A stretch of 64,000 bases of DNA from TMP-24 sp041397305 (GTDB lineage: Bacteria; Pseudomonadota; Alphaproteobacteria; Rhodobacterales; Rhodobacteraceae): positions 20,495-84,494 of the forward strand of contig JAWKWX010000012.1 of NCBI GenBank assembly GCA_041397305.1, given 5' to 3'. Shown in pieces: positions 25,079 to 33,683 of this stretch. The stretch's first letter is position 1. Every line of letters starts with the position of its first letter. The position numbers and the translations under genes were made by a program. The notes below the pieces were generated by a model. It searched no databases, was not told the origin of the DNA, and saw only the letters and a list, made by a program, of their open reading frames with translations.

Positions 25079-26005
25079 ATGCCGGTCTCCCCGCCGCCGC
25101 TGAAGGGCCTGCCGCTGAATGCGCTCCGCGCCTTCGAGGCCGCGGCGCGGCTTGGCGGATTTGCGGCGGCAGGCATTGAGCTTGGCGTGACCCCGGGTGC
25201 GGTCGCCGCCCATGTCAAACAGCTGGAGGAGGCGCTGGGGGCCGCACTTTTTCAGCGCCATGCCAAGGGGGTGCGCTTGACCTCGCTCGGCCAGCGTCTG
25301 CTGCCGGACTTCGCCGATGCCTTCGATCGTCTCGGGCTGGCCGTGCAGCGGCTGCGGGCCGAAGCCGCACCCCGGACCGTCCATATTGCCACACTGCCTG
25401 CCATCGCCCAGCTTTGGCTTTCGCCCCGCCTGCCCGCACTGCGCGCCGCGGCGCCGGAGATCACGGTGTCGATCACCGCACTCGAGGCGCCGCCCGACCT
25501 GAAGCGCGCGCCCTTCGATCTGGCGCTGTTCTTCCGGCCGAGGGGCGAGGGGCAGGTGGTCGTTCAGGACGAGATCTTTCCGGTCTGTGCGCCCACGCTC
25601 GCTGCGCGGCTGCAGGTGCCGGAGGATCTGGCGAGCCTGCCCTGCCTGACCGACAGCGCCTGGGCAGGTGACTGGCCGATCTGGCTGGAGATGGCCGGAC
25701 TGGCCGGGCTGACGCCACGCGGACCGGTCTTTTCGCTCTATGCCCTCGCGGTGGAAGAGGCGGTGAATGGCGCGGGTGTATTGATCGGGCACGGCCCGCT
25801 TGTCGCGCGCCACCTGGAGCGGGGGGCACTGGTCGCACCATTCGCGGCGCGCGCGCCGCTTGACCGGCCGCTGACACTCTGGTCCCTGCGCCGCCCGCTG
25901 CCGGGCAGTGCGGCCGAGCGCGTCGCCCGCTGGATTGTCGAAACGGGCAGGGCGGAGGAAAAATCCTGGAAAGATTATTCCTTGCAGGTGCCGCGCGGCG
26001 CCTGA
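25079..26005 (+). CDS. LysR family transcriptional regulator (GcvA-like)
   Basis: 308 residues. The N-terminal winged HTH is clear: PLNALRAFEAAARLGGFAAA and VTPGAVAAHVKQLEEALGAA, followed by an effector-binding domain from about residue 90. GcvA-type LysR proteins usually show this exact N-terminus. It lies back to back with the SHMT-like gene (24983-25078), which is the classic arrangement for a LysR regulator and its target. It may respond to an amino acid substrate (inference). Confidence 0.92.
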   Translation: MPVSPPPLKGLPLNALRAFEAAARLGGFAAAGIELGVTPGAVAAHVKQLEEALGAALFQRHAKGVRLTSLGQRLLPDFADAFDRLGLAVQRLRAEAAPRTVHIATLPAIAQLWLSPRLPALRAAAPEITVSITALEAPPDLKRAPFDLALFFRPRGEGQVVVQDEIFPVCAPTLAARLQVPEDLASLPCLTDSAWAGDWPIWLEMAGLAGLTPRGPVFSLYALAVEEAVNGAGVLIGHGPLVARHLERGALVAPFAARAPLDRPLTLWSLRRPLPGSAAERVARWIVETGRAEEKSWKDYSLQVPRGA

Positions 26006-26038
26006 AAGGATTGCCGGGGAATCCCTCAGGCCCCGCCG

Positions 26039-26743
26039 TCAGGCGAAAGCGGCGCCGAGGGCGATTTCCACCATGTCTCCGAACGACCGCTCTCGATCCG
26101 CGGCGGGCAGAGCCTCGTGGGTCAAGAGGTGGTCAGAGATCGTCAGGATCGCCAGCGCCCGCGCGCCATGGCGCGCGGCGACGGCGTACAGCTCCGCCGC
26201 CTCCATCTCGACGCAGAGCGTGCCGTGACGGCCAAGCATCTCGGTCAGGTCGGGACGTTCGTCATAGAAGACGTCCGAGGAATAGATACCGCCGACATGG
26301 GTCGGCGTGCCTCTGGCGCGGGCGACCGCCACGGCCTGCTCCAGTAGCCTGTAGTCGGCGCAAGGCGCAAACTGCATTTCCTTGAAGAAACCGCGAGAAG
26401 GCGTTGAAATCGAAGAACAAGTCATTGCAATCACCACATCGCGGACCTTGACATGATGCTGCATCGCACCCGCCGATCCGATCCGGATCAGCGTCTTCGC
26501 GCCATAATCGCGAATGAGCTCGTTGGCATAGATCGAGAGGGACGGCATGCCCATGCCGGACCCCTGGATCGTTACCCGGTTGCCCTTCCAGGTGCCGGTA
26601 AAGCCCAGCATGCCGCGCACCTGGTTGATGCAGACGGCGCCCTCGAGGAAGTTTTCGGCCGCCCATTTCGCGCGGAAGGGATCGCCCGGCATGAGGACGG
26701 TTTCGGCGATCTCGCCGGGTTTCGCGCCGATATGGAACGTCAT
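26039..26743 (-). CDS. deoD: purine-nucleoside phosphorylase (DeoD type)
   Basis: Phosphorolysis of purine nucleosides to base and ribose-1-phosphate. 234 residues, exactly the DeoD length. MTFHIGAKPGEIAETVLMPG, DPFRAKWAAENFLEG, GMGMPSLSIYANELI, IGSAGAMQHHVKVRDV, VEMEAAELYAVAARHG and ILTISDHLLT (general acid Asp) are visible. It converges with the LysR gene (33 bp gap). Confidence 0.97.
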   Translation of the reverse strand: MTFHIGAKPGEIAETVLMPGDPFRAKWAAENFLEGAVCINQVRGMLGFTGTWKGNRVTIQGSGMGMPSLSIYANELIRDYGAKTLIRIGSAGAMQHHVKVRDVVIAMTCSSISTPSRGFFKEMQFAPCADYRLLEQAVAVARARGTPTHVGGIYSSDVFYDERPDLTEMLGRHGTLCVEMEAAELYAVAARHGARALAILTISDHLLTHEALPAADRERSFGDMVEIALGAAFA

Positions 26744-26809
26744 GTCTCACCTGTTCGAAAAGATCGGGCCAGACTGCCCAAAGCCGCGAGTGGATACAAG
26801 GGCCGGCCT

Positions 26810-27253
26810 CTAGTCGGTGACCTGCCAGCTCTGGCTCTGGTTGTCGAAATAAAGGTCGTAGGTCGCGTCGTCGGCCTTGTTCAAGAGCAGGCCGGACTGT
26901 TTCGTGCGCAGGACCACGCGGTCGCCAGTGTGCTCGATCGACCAGCCGAGAACGATGAAATTGTGCTGCTCGGCGCCGACGATCACATTGAGGTCGCAGC
27001 CGAGGTTGGAGCAGGTCGGCTGGGGATCCTTCGTGCAGCTCACCTGCGAGCCGTCGAAGATCGTATCCTCCACGCCGTCGCCGTTCAGATCGGCCTGAAG
27101 TACCGCGTCGGGAGAGAGCGAAAGCTGGCCGCCGTTCGCGGCGCATTGCGTGCGGTCGTATTCGATCAGTGCCGCAGTCGCGGCGGGAATGTCGTCGGCG
27201 GCGGCCGTACCTGCGGCGAGTGTCAGGGCGAGGGCATGCAGGATGCGGATCAT
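26810..27253 (-). CDS. secreted protein with a calcium-binding-like loop
   Basis: 147 residues from the ATG at 27253 with GAAGGACAAGC upstream. A signal peptide (MIRILHALALTLAAGTAAAD) is followed by a mature domain with four cysteines (RTQCAANGG, QVSCTKD, PTCSNLGCD) and DLNGDGVEDTIFDG, an EF-hand- or dockerin-type loop. The rest is beta-rich. Function unknown. It stands alone between deoD and the 166-residue gene. Confidence 0.8.
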   Translation of the reverse strand: MIRILHALALTLAAGTAAADDIPAATAALIEYDRTQCAANGGQLSLSPDAVLQADLNGDGVEDTIFDGSQVSCTKDPQPTCSNLGCDLNVIVGAEQHNFIVLGWSIEHTGDRVVLRTKQSGLLLNKADDATYDLYFDNQSQSWQVTD

Positions 27254-27394
27254 GAGCTTGTCCTTCGGGTTGGGGTACACCGAAGGGCCTCCGGCGCGCG
27301 GGGCGCATCCCGGGTCTTCCCGGGGACGCACCGGTTTGAGGCATAGCCCAAGTGCGCGGCGGGGAAAGGTCAGGATTTCCGGACCACGCGAGGG

Positions 27395-27895
27395 TCAGGC
27401 GGTCGCGGCGCGCGCGAGATAGCGGTGAAGCGGCGCGAGGCTGTCGGGATCGCCCGCCCGCCAGGCGCGGGCGAAGCCCACGATCGCGACCTCATGATCG
27501 ACAAGGAACTGAAGACGCGCGCGATCCTCTGCCGCGGCCTGTCCGAAGGTCCATTCGAATTCCTCGACATAGGCGCCATAGTCCTCGTCCATGGCGCGCA
27601 CGATCTCGGGCCAGCCGTGGGCGGCACGCTCCAGCCCTTCGGCCCGGCCTTCGGCGCGCAGGGCGGTGCGGTCGGCTATGGCGATCCCGGCGCGTTCGAC
27701 AACTGGCTCAAGCAGCCGGACGGTTTCGGCCTCCATCCGTGCCATGAGGTTCAGCGCTTCGGTCGGCACCCCGTCGAAACTGCCTTCCAGGATTTCGGCC
27801 ATCGCGGCAAAGAAGGTTCCGCCGCTGATTTCCTCCTCGAAGGCGACCTTCAGGCTGGCGGCATAATCGGGAAAGATGCGGGGCTTGACGCGCAT
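27395..27895 (-). CDS. hypothetical helical protein downstream of ecm
   Basis: 166 residues from the ATG at 27895 (MRVKPRIFPDYAASLKVAFE). Mostly helical with several acidic stretches, no motif I recognise (FEEEISGGTFFAAMAEILEG, MDEDYGAYVEEFEWTFGQ). It starts seven bases after the ecm stop on the same strand, so it is probably co-transcribed with ecm and may assist it. Nothing resembles the known MeaB chaperone, which would show a GTPase motif. Confidence 0.75.
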   Translation of the reverse strand: MRVKPRIFPDYAASLKVAFEEEISGGTFFAAMAEILEGSFDGVPTEALNLMARMEAETVRLLEPVVERAGIAIADRTALRAEGRAEGLERAAHGWPEIVRAMDEDYGAYVEEFEWTFGQAAAEDRARLQFLVDHEVAIVGFARAWRAGDPDSLAPLHRYLARAATA

Positions 27896-27902
27896 GAGGG
27901 AC

Positions 27903-29870
27903 CTATTCTGCGGCCAGGCTTTCGGGTACGGCGAGGGTAACAATGTCCATCATGATGCGGTTCAGCTCGAAATCCTTGGGCGTATAGACCCGGGCGACAC
28001 CCATCGCGGCAAGCCGTTCGGCATCCTCGTCGGGGATGATGCCGCCGACGATGACCGGCACATGTGCAAGGCCTGCCGCGCGCATCCGTTCCATCACCTC
28101 GGCGATCAGCGGAAGATGGCTGCCCGAAAGGATCGAAAGGCCGACGACATGCGCCTGTTCTTCCGCCGCGGCGCTGACGATCTCGGCCGGCGTCAGGCGG
28201 ATGCCTTCGTAGCGGATCGCCATGCCGCAGTCACGCGCCCGCGCCGCGATCTGTTCTGCGCCGTTCGAATGGCCGTCAAGGCCGGGCTTGCCCATGAGAA
28301 ACGACAGCCGCCGCCCGAGACGGCGGGAGGCTCGGTCGACCGCCTCGCGCAGATCGTCCAGACCCTCGGTCCGGTTCGAGGGGTTCTTCGACACGCCGGT
28401 GGGTCCGCGATATTCGCCATGGACCTGCCGCATCACCCCGGCCCATTCGCCGGTCGTGACGCCCGCTTTCGCGGCAAGGACCGAGGCGGGCATGATGTTG
28501 GTGCCCGACCCGGCTGCCAGCCGCAGCGCGGCGAGTGCTGCCGCGACCGCGCTTTCATCGCGCGCCGCGCGCCAGTCCGACAGGCGGCGGATCTGATCGT
28601 CCTCGACCGCGGGATCGACCGTCAGGATCGCGCCATCGCCCGCCGTCAGGGGCGAGGCTTCGGCCTCGCGCCAGCGGTTGACGCCGACGACGGTCGTCTC
28701 GTTCGTCTCGATCCGGCTGATCCGTTCGGCGTTGGCCTCCACCAGGCGGCCCTTCATGTAATCGATGGCGGCAATGGCCCCGCCCATCGCATCAAGCACC
28801 TTCAGTTCCTCGCGCGCGCCGTCCTTGAGCGCCCCGACCTTGGCGGCGATCACCGGACTGCCGTCGAAAAGGTCGCCATATTCCAGCAGATCGGTCTCGT
28901 AGGCGAGGATCTGCTGCATCCTCAGCGACCATTGCTGGTCCCAGGGACGGGGAAGCCCCAGAGCCTCGTTCCAGGCGGGCAGCTGTACTGCCCGCGCGCG
29001 GGCATTCTTCGACAGCGTCACCGCAAGCATTTCCAGAAGGATTCGGTAGACGTTGTTTTCCGGCTGCTGCTCGGTCAGGCCGAGGCTGTTCACCTGCACG
29101 CCATAGCGGAAACGGCGGAATTTCTCGTCCTCGATCCCGTAGCGGTCGCGGCAGATTTCGTCCCAAAGCTCGGTGAAGGCGCGCATCTTGCAAAGTTCGG
29201 TGACGAAGCGGATGCCCGCATTCACGAAGAAGGAGATACGCCCGACCATGGCCGGAAAGTCCTTCGCAGCCACCTTGCCCTTCAGATCGTCCAGAACCGC
29301 GATCCCGGTCGCGAGCGCGAAGGCCAGTTCCTGTTCCGGCGTCGCGCCCGCCTCCTGCAGATGGTAGGAACAGACGTTCATCGGGTTCCATTTCGGCAGA
29401 TGGTCCGCCGTATAGGCCGCGACATCGGTAATCATCCGCAGGCTAGGCTTGGGCGGGCAAATATAGGTTCCGCGACTTAGATATTCCTTGATGATGTCAT
29501 TCTGAACGGTTCCTTGCAGATTTCGAACATCGGCTCCCTGTTCCTCCGCCACCGCGACATAGAGCGCCAGAAGCCAGGGCGCGGTGGCATTGATCGTCAT
29601 GGATGTGTTCATCTCTTCCAGCGGAATGTCCCGGAAGAGAGCGCGCATGTCGCCAAGATGGCAGATCGGAACGCCGACCTTGCCGACCTCGCCGCGCGCC
29701 AGTTCATGATCGCTGTCATAGCCGGTCTGGGTCGGCAGGTCGAAGGCGACCGAGAGGCCGGTCTGGCCCCTGGCGAGGTTCGCGCGGTAAAGCGCGTTCG
29801 ACTTTTCCGCCGTCGAGTGACCCGCATAGGTGCGGAAAAGCCAGGGCTTGTCTTTGTGAACCGCGCTCAT
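27903..29870 (-). CDS. ecm: (2R)-ethylmalonyl-CoA mutase
   Basis: Adenosylcobalamin-dependent mutase converting (2R)-ethylmalonyl-CoA to (2S)-methylsuccinyl-CoA, an early step of the ethylmalonyl-CoA pathway. 655 residues, shorter than methylmalonyl-CoA mutase and typical of Ecm. The barrel domain (KPWLFRTYAGHSTAEKSNAL) is followed by a C-terminal B12-binding domain with the base-off motif GLDGHSNGAEQI (Asp-x-His-x-x-Gly) and HVVGLSILSGSHLPL. Start at 29870 (MSAVHKDKPW). A near-consensus promoter is at 29911-29939. Together with ccrA it fixes the pathway identity. Confidence 0.95.
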   Translation of the reverse strand: MSAVHKDKPWLFRTYAGHSTAEKSNALYRANLARGQTGLSVAFDLPTQTGYDSDHELARGEVGKVGVPICHLGDMRALFRDIPLEEMNTSMTINATAPWLLALYVAVAEEQGADVRNLQGTVQNDIIKEYLSRGTYICPPKPSLRMITDVAAYTADHLPKWNPMNVCSYHLQEAGATPEQELAFALATGIAVLDDLKGKVAAKDFPAMVGRISFFVNAGIRFVTELCKMRAFTELWDEICRDRYGIEDEKFRRFRYGVQVNSLGLTEQQPENNVYRILLEMLAVTLSKNARARAVQLPAWNEALGLPRPWDQQWSLRMQQILAYETDLLEYGDLFDGSPVIAAKVGALKDGAREELKVLDAMGGAIAAIDYMKGRLVEANAERISRIETNETTVVGVNRWREAEASPLTAGDGAILTVDPAVEDDQIRRLSDWRAARDESAVAAALAALRLAAGSGTNIMPASVLAAKAGVTTGEWAGVMRQVHGEYRGPTGVSKNPSNRTEGLDDLREAVDRASRRLGRRLSFLMGKPGLDGHSNGAEQIAARARDCGMAIRYEGIRLTPAEIVSAAAEEQAHVVGLSILSGSHLPLIAEVMERMRAAGLAHVPVIVGGIIPDEDAERLAAMGVARVYTPKDFELNRIMMDIVTLAVPESLAAE

Positions 29871-29910
29871 CAGGTCTCATCCTTCAGGCAAGATTATTTC
29901 GCAGTCGCAG

Positions 29911-29939
29911 AGATAGACGACAGATCATGACCCTGTCAA
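29911..29939 (-). promoter_or_regulatory. predicted sigma-70-type promoter of ecm
   Basis: On the minus strand TTGACA (29934-29939) is followed after 17 bp by CTATCT (29911-29916), then the ecm ATG 41 bases later. A perfect -35 with ideal spacing and a fair -10 supports a housekeeping promoter for ecm. Confidence 0.55.
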
Positions 29940-30019
29940 TTCGCTGCATCGCGGCATCATCGAGCGGCTTTTCAAGCGGCGGGGAATCTGGAACTCTCGG
30001 CGCAGAGAAGGGCGGACAT

Positions 30020-30445
30020 ATGGATCATCTTTTGACGATAGCGCTTTGGCTGCACCTCGCGGCGATCGGCCTCGGCGGATCGGCGACCTTCGGCATCCCG
30101 GTCGTCGGCGCCGTGGCGAGCGCGGCGCCGCCCGAGGCGCGGCCGCATCTGGCGCTTGTCGGCATCAAGCTGTCGCTCATGGGGCGCACGGCGCTGGGCG
30201 TGCTGATCGCGACCGGGCTCTTCCTCGTCTGGGGGCACTACGGGCTCGAGGGGCTCAGGAACTGGTTCTGGGTCAAGATGGTGCTCGTCGCCCTTTTCAC
30301 CGGCCTGGTGGTCTTTTCGGTGAGGAACGGCGCGCGGGCGCGGGCGGGGGATGCGGCGGCGGCGGCGCGCGCGCCGGTTCTCGGCCTCGCCGGAATCGCG
30401 CTGTTCCTGCTGATCGTGCTTTCCGCCGTCCTGACCTTTCTCTGA
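30020..30445 (+). CDS. small integral membrane protein
   Basis: 141 residues from the ATG at 30020. Four hydrophobic helices are predicted (LLTIALWLHLAAIGLGGSAT, MGRTALGVLIATGLFLVWGH, NWFWVKMVLVALFTGLVVFS and LGLAGIALFLLIVLSAVLTF). The WLHLAAIGLGG start is reminiscent of DUF2269 or cytochrome b561-like proteins, but I cannot assign a family. It stands six bases before the acyltransferase, likely one transcript. Confidence 0.75.
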   Translation: MDHLLTIALWLHLAAIGLGGSATFGIPVVGAVASAAPPEARPHLALVGIKLSLMGRTALGVLIATGLFLVWGHYGLEGLRNWFWVKMVLVALFTGLVVFSVRNGARARAGDAAAAARAPVLGLAGIALFLLIVLSAVLTFL

Positions 30446-30451
30446 GCGCCG

Positions 30452-31882
30452 ATGTTCCGCACCGTCGAACTGCCGCTCTGGCTTTTCCTGCTGATCATCG
30501 CCTTCGCGGCGGTGGCCTTTGCCTCGCATTTCCTCTTCCCCTCGGTCCGCTGGTTCTTCCGCCGCCGGATGGAAGGACTGGTCGCGCGCCTGAATGCCCG
30601 GCTCGACCGGCCGATCGAGCCGTTCAAGCTGATGGAACGGCAGGACATGATCATCCGTCTCGCCCATGATCCGAAGGTCTATGAGGCGATCAGCGAAGAG
30701 GCGCGCGCGACCGCAGAGCCGGAGACCGTGGTCATGGAGCGCGCCCGCCGCTATGCGCGCGAGATCGTGCCCTCCTTCTCGGCCCGCTTCTATTTCACCT
30801 ACGGCATCCGGCTGGCGCGCTGGTTCGCGCGGCTGATCTACAATGTGCATCTGGACGACCGGAAACTCGGGCAGATCGACCCGGGCGCAACCGTCGTGTT
30901 CGTGATGAACCATCGGTCGAACATGGATTACGTTCTGGTGACCTATCTGGCCGCCGAACGATCGGCCTTGTCCTACGCGGTGGGGGAATGGGCGCGGATC
31001 TGGCCGCTGTCCTGGCTCATCAAGACGATGGGCGCCTATTTCATCCGGCGCCGCTCGGACCGGCAGCTTTATCGCCGGGTCCTGTCGCGCTACGTGCAGA
31101 TGGCGACGGCCGAAGGCGTGACCCAGGCGATCTTCCCCGAAGGTGGCCTGTCGCTGACCGGGCGGACCATGGCACCGAAGCTCGGGATTCTCAGCTACAT
31201 CACCGGCGCGCCGCGCGCGCCGGGCCGCGATGTGGTCTTCGTGCCCGTGGCGCTCAACTACGACCGGATCGTCGAGGACCGCGTGCTGATCGCCGCCCAT
31301 GCCGAGGGCACGCGGCGCTTCCGTGCGCGGATCCCCGGCATCCTGGCCTTCATCGCCCGCCACCTCTGGCGGGCGCTTCTGGGGCGTTTCCGGGGGTTCG
31401 GTGACGCGGTGGTGCGCTACGGCACGCCCATCTCGCTTTCCGCGTTTGAACGGGGGCAGAAGGGCGATCCGACCGAGGCGCTGGCAGAGGCGCTGATGGC
31501 AGAGATCACCCGCAACATCCCGGTGCTGGCGGTGCCGCTGGTCTCGGCCGCCTGGGGCGAGGCGGAGGAGACCGACCGCGCCGGCCTCATCACCCGGTCC
31601 GCCGCCCTGGCCGACCGGCTTGCCGCGGCAGGGGCCGAACTGGTCCTGCCCGAGGGCGGCGCGACGGCGGCGGTCGACCGGACGATCAGCATCTTCCTCA
31701 TGCGCCACATGATGGAGCGACGGGGCGAGCGGCTGGTGCTGAAACCGGCGAGCCGCCCGATCCTCGACTTCTACGCCGCCTCGATCCTGCAACTTTTCGA
31801 TGCAGATGCAGAAACCATCGGCGCAATTCCGGCCGAAAAGCCGGAAAATCTGAAACGCAAGAGACATAAAATTACAAAGTAG
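30452..31882 (+). CDS. glycerol-3-phosphate / lysophosphatidate acyltransferase (PlsC domain)
   Basis: 476 residues with an N-terminal membrane segment (LPLWLFLLIIAFAAVAFASH). The PlsC/PlsB-type motif NHRSNMDYVLV is the H-x4-D catalytic box (His, Asp), and IFPEGGLSLTGRTM is the acceptor-binding motif III. The length exceeds ordinary PlsC proteins, so it is closer to a PlsB-like glycerol-3-phosphate acyltransferase, a family that is usually longer still. It sits between ecm and ccrA with no obvious metabolic link. Confidence 0.85.
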   Translation: MFRTVELPLWLFLLIIAFAAVAFASHFLFPSVRWFFRRRMEGLVARLNARLDRPIEPFKLMERQDMIIRLAHDPKVYEAISEEARATAEPETVVMERARRYAREIVPSFSARFYFTYGIRLARWFARLIYNVHLDDRKLGQIDPGATVVFVMNHRSNMDYVLVTYLAAERSALSYAVGEWARIWPLSWLIKTMGAYFIRRRSDRQLYRRVLSRYVQMATAEGVTQAIFPEGGLSLTGRTMAPKLGILSYITGAPRAPGRDVVFVPVALNYDRIVEDRVLIAAHAEGTRRFRARIPGILAFIARHLWRALLGRFRGFGDAVVRYGTPISLSAFERGQKGDPTEALAEALMAEITRNIPVLAVPLVSAAWGEAEETDRAGLITRSAALADRLAAAGAELVLPEGGATAAVDRTISIFLMRHMMERRGERLVLKPASRPILDFYAASILQLFDADAETIGAIPAEKPENLKRKRHKITK

Positions 31883-31973
31883 GCGGTTCACGCTATTGCA
31901 TTGTTGCGTAGCCGTTTGTATCTCCTGTCTGAAACCGCATTGATTCTGCGCTGCGGCATGGCAGGAGATGGAC

Positions 31974-33266
31974 ATGGCCCTCGATACCAAACCCGGGATC
32001 GCGCCCTATGAGGCCCCCGTGAAGGATCTGTACGAAATCGGCGAGATGCCGCCCCTCGGCCATGTGCCTGCGAAGATGTATGCCTGGGCGATCCGGCAGG
32101 AGCGGCATGGCGAGCCGGAATCGGCCATGCAGGTCGAGGTCGTGGATACCTGGAAGCTGGACAGCAACGAAGTGCTCGTCCTGGTGATGGCGGCGGGCGT
32201 GAACTACAATGGCGTCTGGGCGGCGCTCGGCGTGCCGGTAAGCCCGTTCGACGGCCACAAGCAGCCCTATCACGTCGCAGGCTCCGATGCCTCGGGCATC
32301 GTCTGGGCGGTGGGCGACAAGGTCAAGCGCTGGAAGGTGGGTGACGAGGTCGTCGTCCATTGCAACCAGGACGACGGCGACGACGAGGAATGCAACGGCG
32401 GCGACCCGATGTTCTCTCCCACCCAGCGCATCTGGGGCTACGAGACGCCGGACGGATCCTTCAGCCAGTTCACCCGCGTCCAGTCCCAGCAGCTGATGCC
32501 ACGTCCCAAGCACCTGACCTGGGAGGAAAGCGCCTGCTACACGCTGACGCTCGCGACCGCCTACCGGATGCTCTTCGGCCATCATCCGCATGACCTGAAG
32601 CCCGGCCAGAACGTCCTTGTCTGGGGCGCCTCGGGCGGCCTCGGTTCCTATGCGATCCAGCTGATCAACACGGCAGGCGCGAATGCGATCGGCGTCATCA
32701 GCGATGAATCCAAGCGCGATTTCGTCATGGGGCTTGGGGCCAAGGGCGTGATCAATCGCAATGACTTCAAATGCTGGGGGCAACTGCCGAAGGTCAACAG
32801 CGAGGACTACAACACCTGGCTGAAAGAGGCGCGCAAGTTCGGCAAGGCGATCTGGGACATCACCGGCAAGGGGGTGAGTGTCGACATGGTGTTCGAACAT
32901 CCCGGCGAAGCGACCTTCCCGGTCTCGTCGCTCGTCTGCAAGAAGGGCGGCATGGTGGTGATCTGCGCGGGCACGAGCGGGTTCAACTGCACCTTCGACG
33001 TGCGCTACATGTGGATGCACCAGAAGCGCCTTCAGGGTTCGCATTTCGCCCATCTGAAACAGGCCGCCGCCGCGAACAAGCTGATGGTTGAACGTCGGCT
33101 TGACCCCTGCATGTCCGAAGTCTTTCCCTGGGCCGAAATTCCGCGCGCCCACACGCTGATGCGCAAGAACCAGCACAAGCCCGGCAATATGGCTGTTCTC
33201 GTCCAGGCGCCGCGCACCGGTCTGCGCACGTTCGAGGACGCGCTCGAAGCGGGCCGCAACGGCTAG
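31974..33266 (+). CDS. ccrA: crotonyl-CoA carboxylase/reductase
   Basis: Reductively carboxylates crotonyl-CoA with NADPH and CO2 to (2S)-ethylmalonyl-CoA, the key step of the ethylmalonyl-CoA pathway. 430 residues from the ATG at 31974, which fits an AGGAG six to seven bases upstream better than the ATG at 31968. MDR-superfamily fold: GVNYNGVWAALG (Asn77/Asn79), DDGDDEECNGGDPMFSP, RIWGYETPDGSF (proposed CO2 pocket) and the NADPH loop VLVWGASGGLGSYAI (218-225). It matches what I remember of Rhodobacter sphaeroides Ccr almost throughout. Ecm is divergent, two genes away. Confidence 0.98.
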   Translation: MALDTKPGIAPYEAPVKDLYEIGEMPPLGHVPAKMYAWAIRQERHGEPESAMQVEVVDTWKLDSNEVLVLVMAAGVNYNGVWAALGVPVSPFDGHKQPYHVAGSDASGIVWAVGDKVKRWKVGDEVVVHCNQDDGDDEECNGGDPMFSPTQRIWGYETPDGSFSQFTRVQSQQLMPRPKHLTWEESACYTLTLATAYRMLFGHHPHDLKPGQNVLVWGASGGLGSYAIQLINTAGANAIGVISDESKRDFVMGLGAKGVINRNDFKCWGQLPKVNSEDYNTWLKEARKFGKAIWDITGKGVSVDMVFEHPGEATFPVSSLVCKKGGMVVICAGTSGFNCTFDVRYMWMHQKRLQGSHFAHLKQAAAANKLMVERRLDPCMSEVFPWAEIPRAHTLMRKNQHKPGNMAVLVQAPRTGLRTFEDALEAGRNG

Positions 33267-33305
33267 GCAAAGGTCGGGCAGGCTCCGCCGGGCCAGTCCG
33301 GTCAG

Positions 33306-33325
33306 GCCCGCGCCCCGGCGCGGGC
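33306..33325 (+). terminator. GC hairpin downstream of ccrA
   Basis: GCCCGCGCC and GGCGCGGGC are perfect nine-base arms around a minimal centre, 40 bases past the ccrA stop, followed within ten bases by CTTTT. It fits an intrinsic-type terminator for ccrA. Confidence 0.5.
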
Positions 33326-33366
33326 CACCCGCTTTTGACCGGTCCTCATCGGGCAACAGGCTTTTC

Positions 33367-33376
33367 GCAAATTTGC
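33367..33376. promoter_or_regulatory. palindrome GCAAATTTGC upstream of the small gene at 33437
   Basis: A perfect 10-bp palindrome between the ccrA terminator and the next gene. It is related to, but not the same as, the TTTGCAAA sites of PccR/RamB-type regulators of acyl-CoA metabolism. A role for such a regulator is only suggested by the neighbourhood. Confidence 0.35.
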
Positions 33377-33436
33377 CATCGCGCAAGAATTCGTCCCGTA
33401 TAGGTTGAAAGGGGGCGGTTCAGTCGCGAGGCAGAC

Positions 33437-33643
33437 ATGACCTATCAATGGATTTTCGACGTGCTCGAAGACCTGAAGACCTTTTCCATCCTGAACGGCC
33501 TGCCCGATCTGGCCGCGCAGGTGGACCGGACGATCGACGTCGCGGCGGCCGAGGTGGCGCGCGCAGGCGGCGCGGCGGGTCTGGTCTTTCCCTCGGCCGG
33601 TTGTGGGGCCGCGGTGCCAAGGCGGTCCGGCAGCGATGGCTGA
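33437..33643 (+). CDS. 68-residue hypothetical protein downstream of ccrA
   Basis: The ATG at 33437 is preceded by GAGGCAGAC. The N-terminal 40 residues are helical (MTYQWIFDVLEDLKTFSILN, then GLPDLAAQVDRTIDVAAAEV) and the tail is Gly/Ala-rich. It is predicted soluble. No family known, but the coherent amphipathic N-terminus suggests a real small gene. Confidence 0.6.
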   Translation: MTYQWIFDVLEDLKTFSILNGLPDLAAQVDRTIDVAAAEVARAGGAAGLVFPSAGCGAAVPRRSGSDG

Positions 33644-33683
33644 GGCTCTGGCATAAGCCGGGCGGGGCGGATAGGGTCCGGCC

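Noticed and set aside
27876..29480. 534-residue plus-strand ORF opposite ecm
   Set aside because: Antisense to a complete ecm with known motifs.
29603..30019. N-terminal extension of the membrane-protein ORF at 30020
   Set aside because: The extension is Arg-rich shadow of ecm and promoter DNA; the membrane domain starts at 30020.
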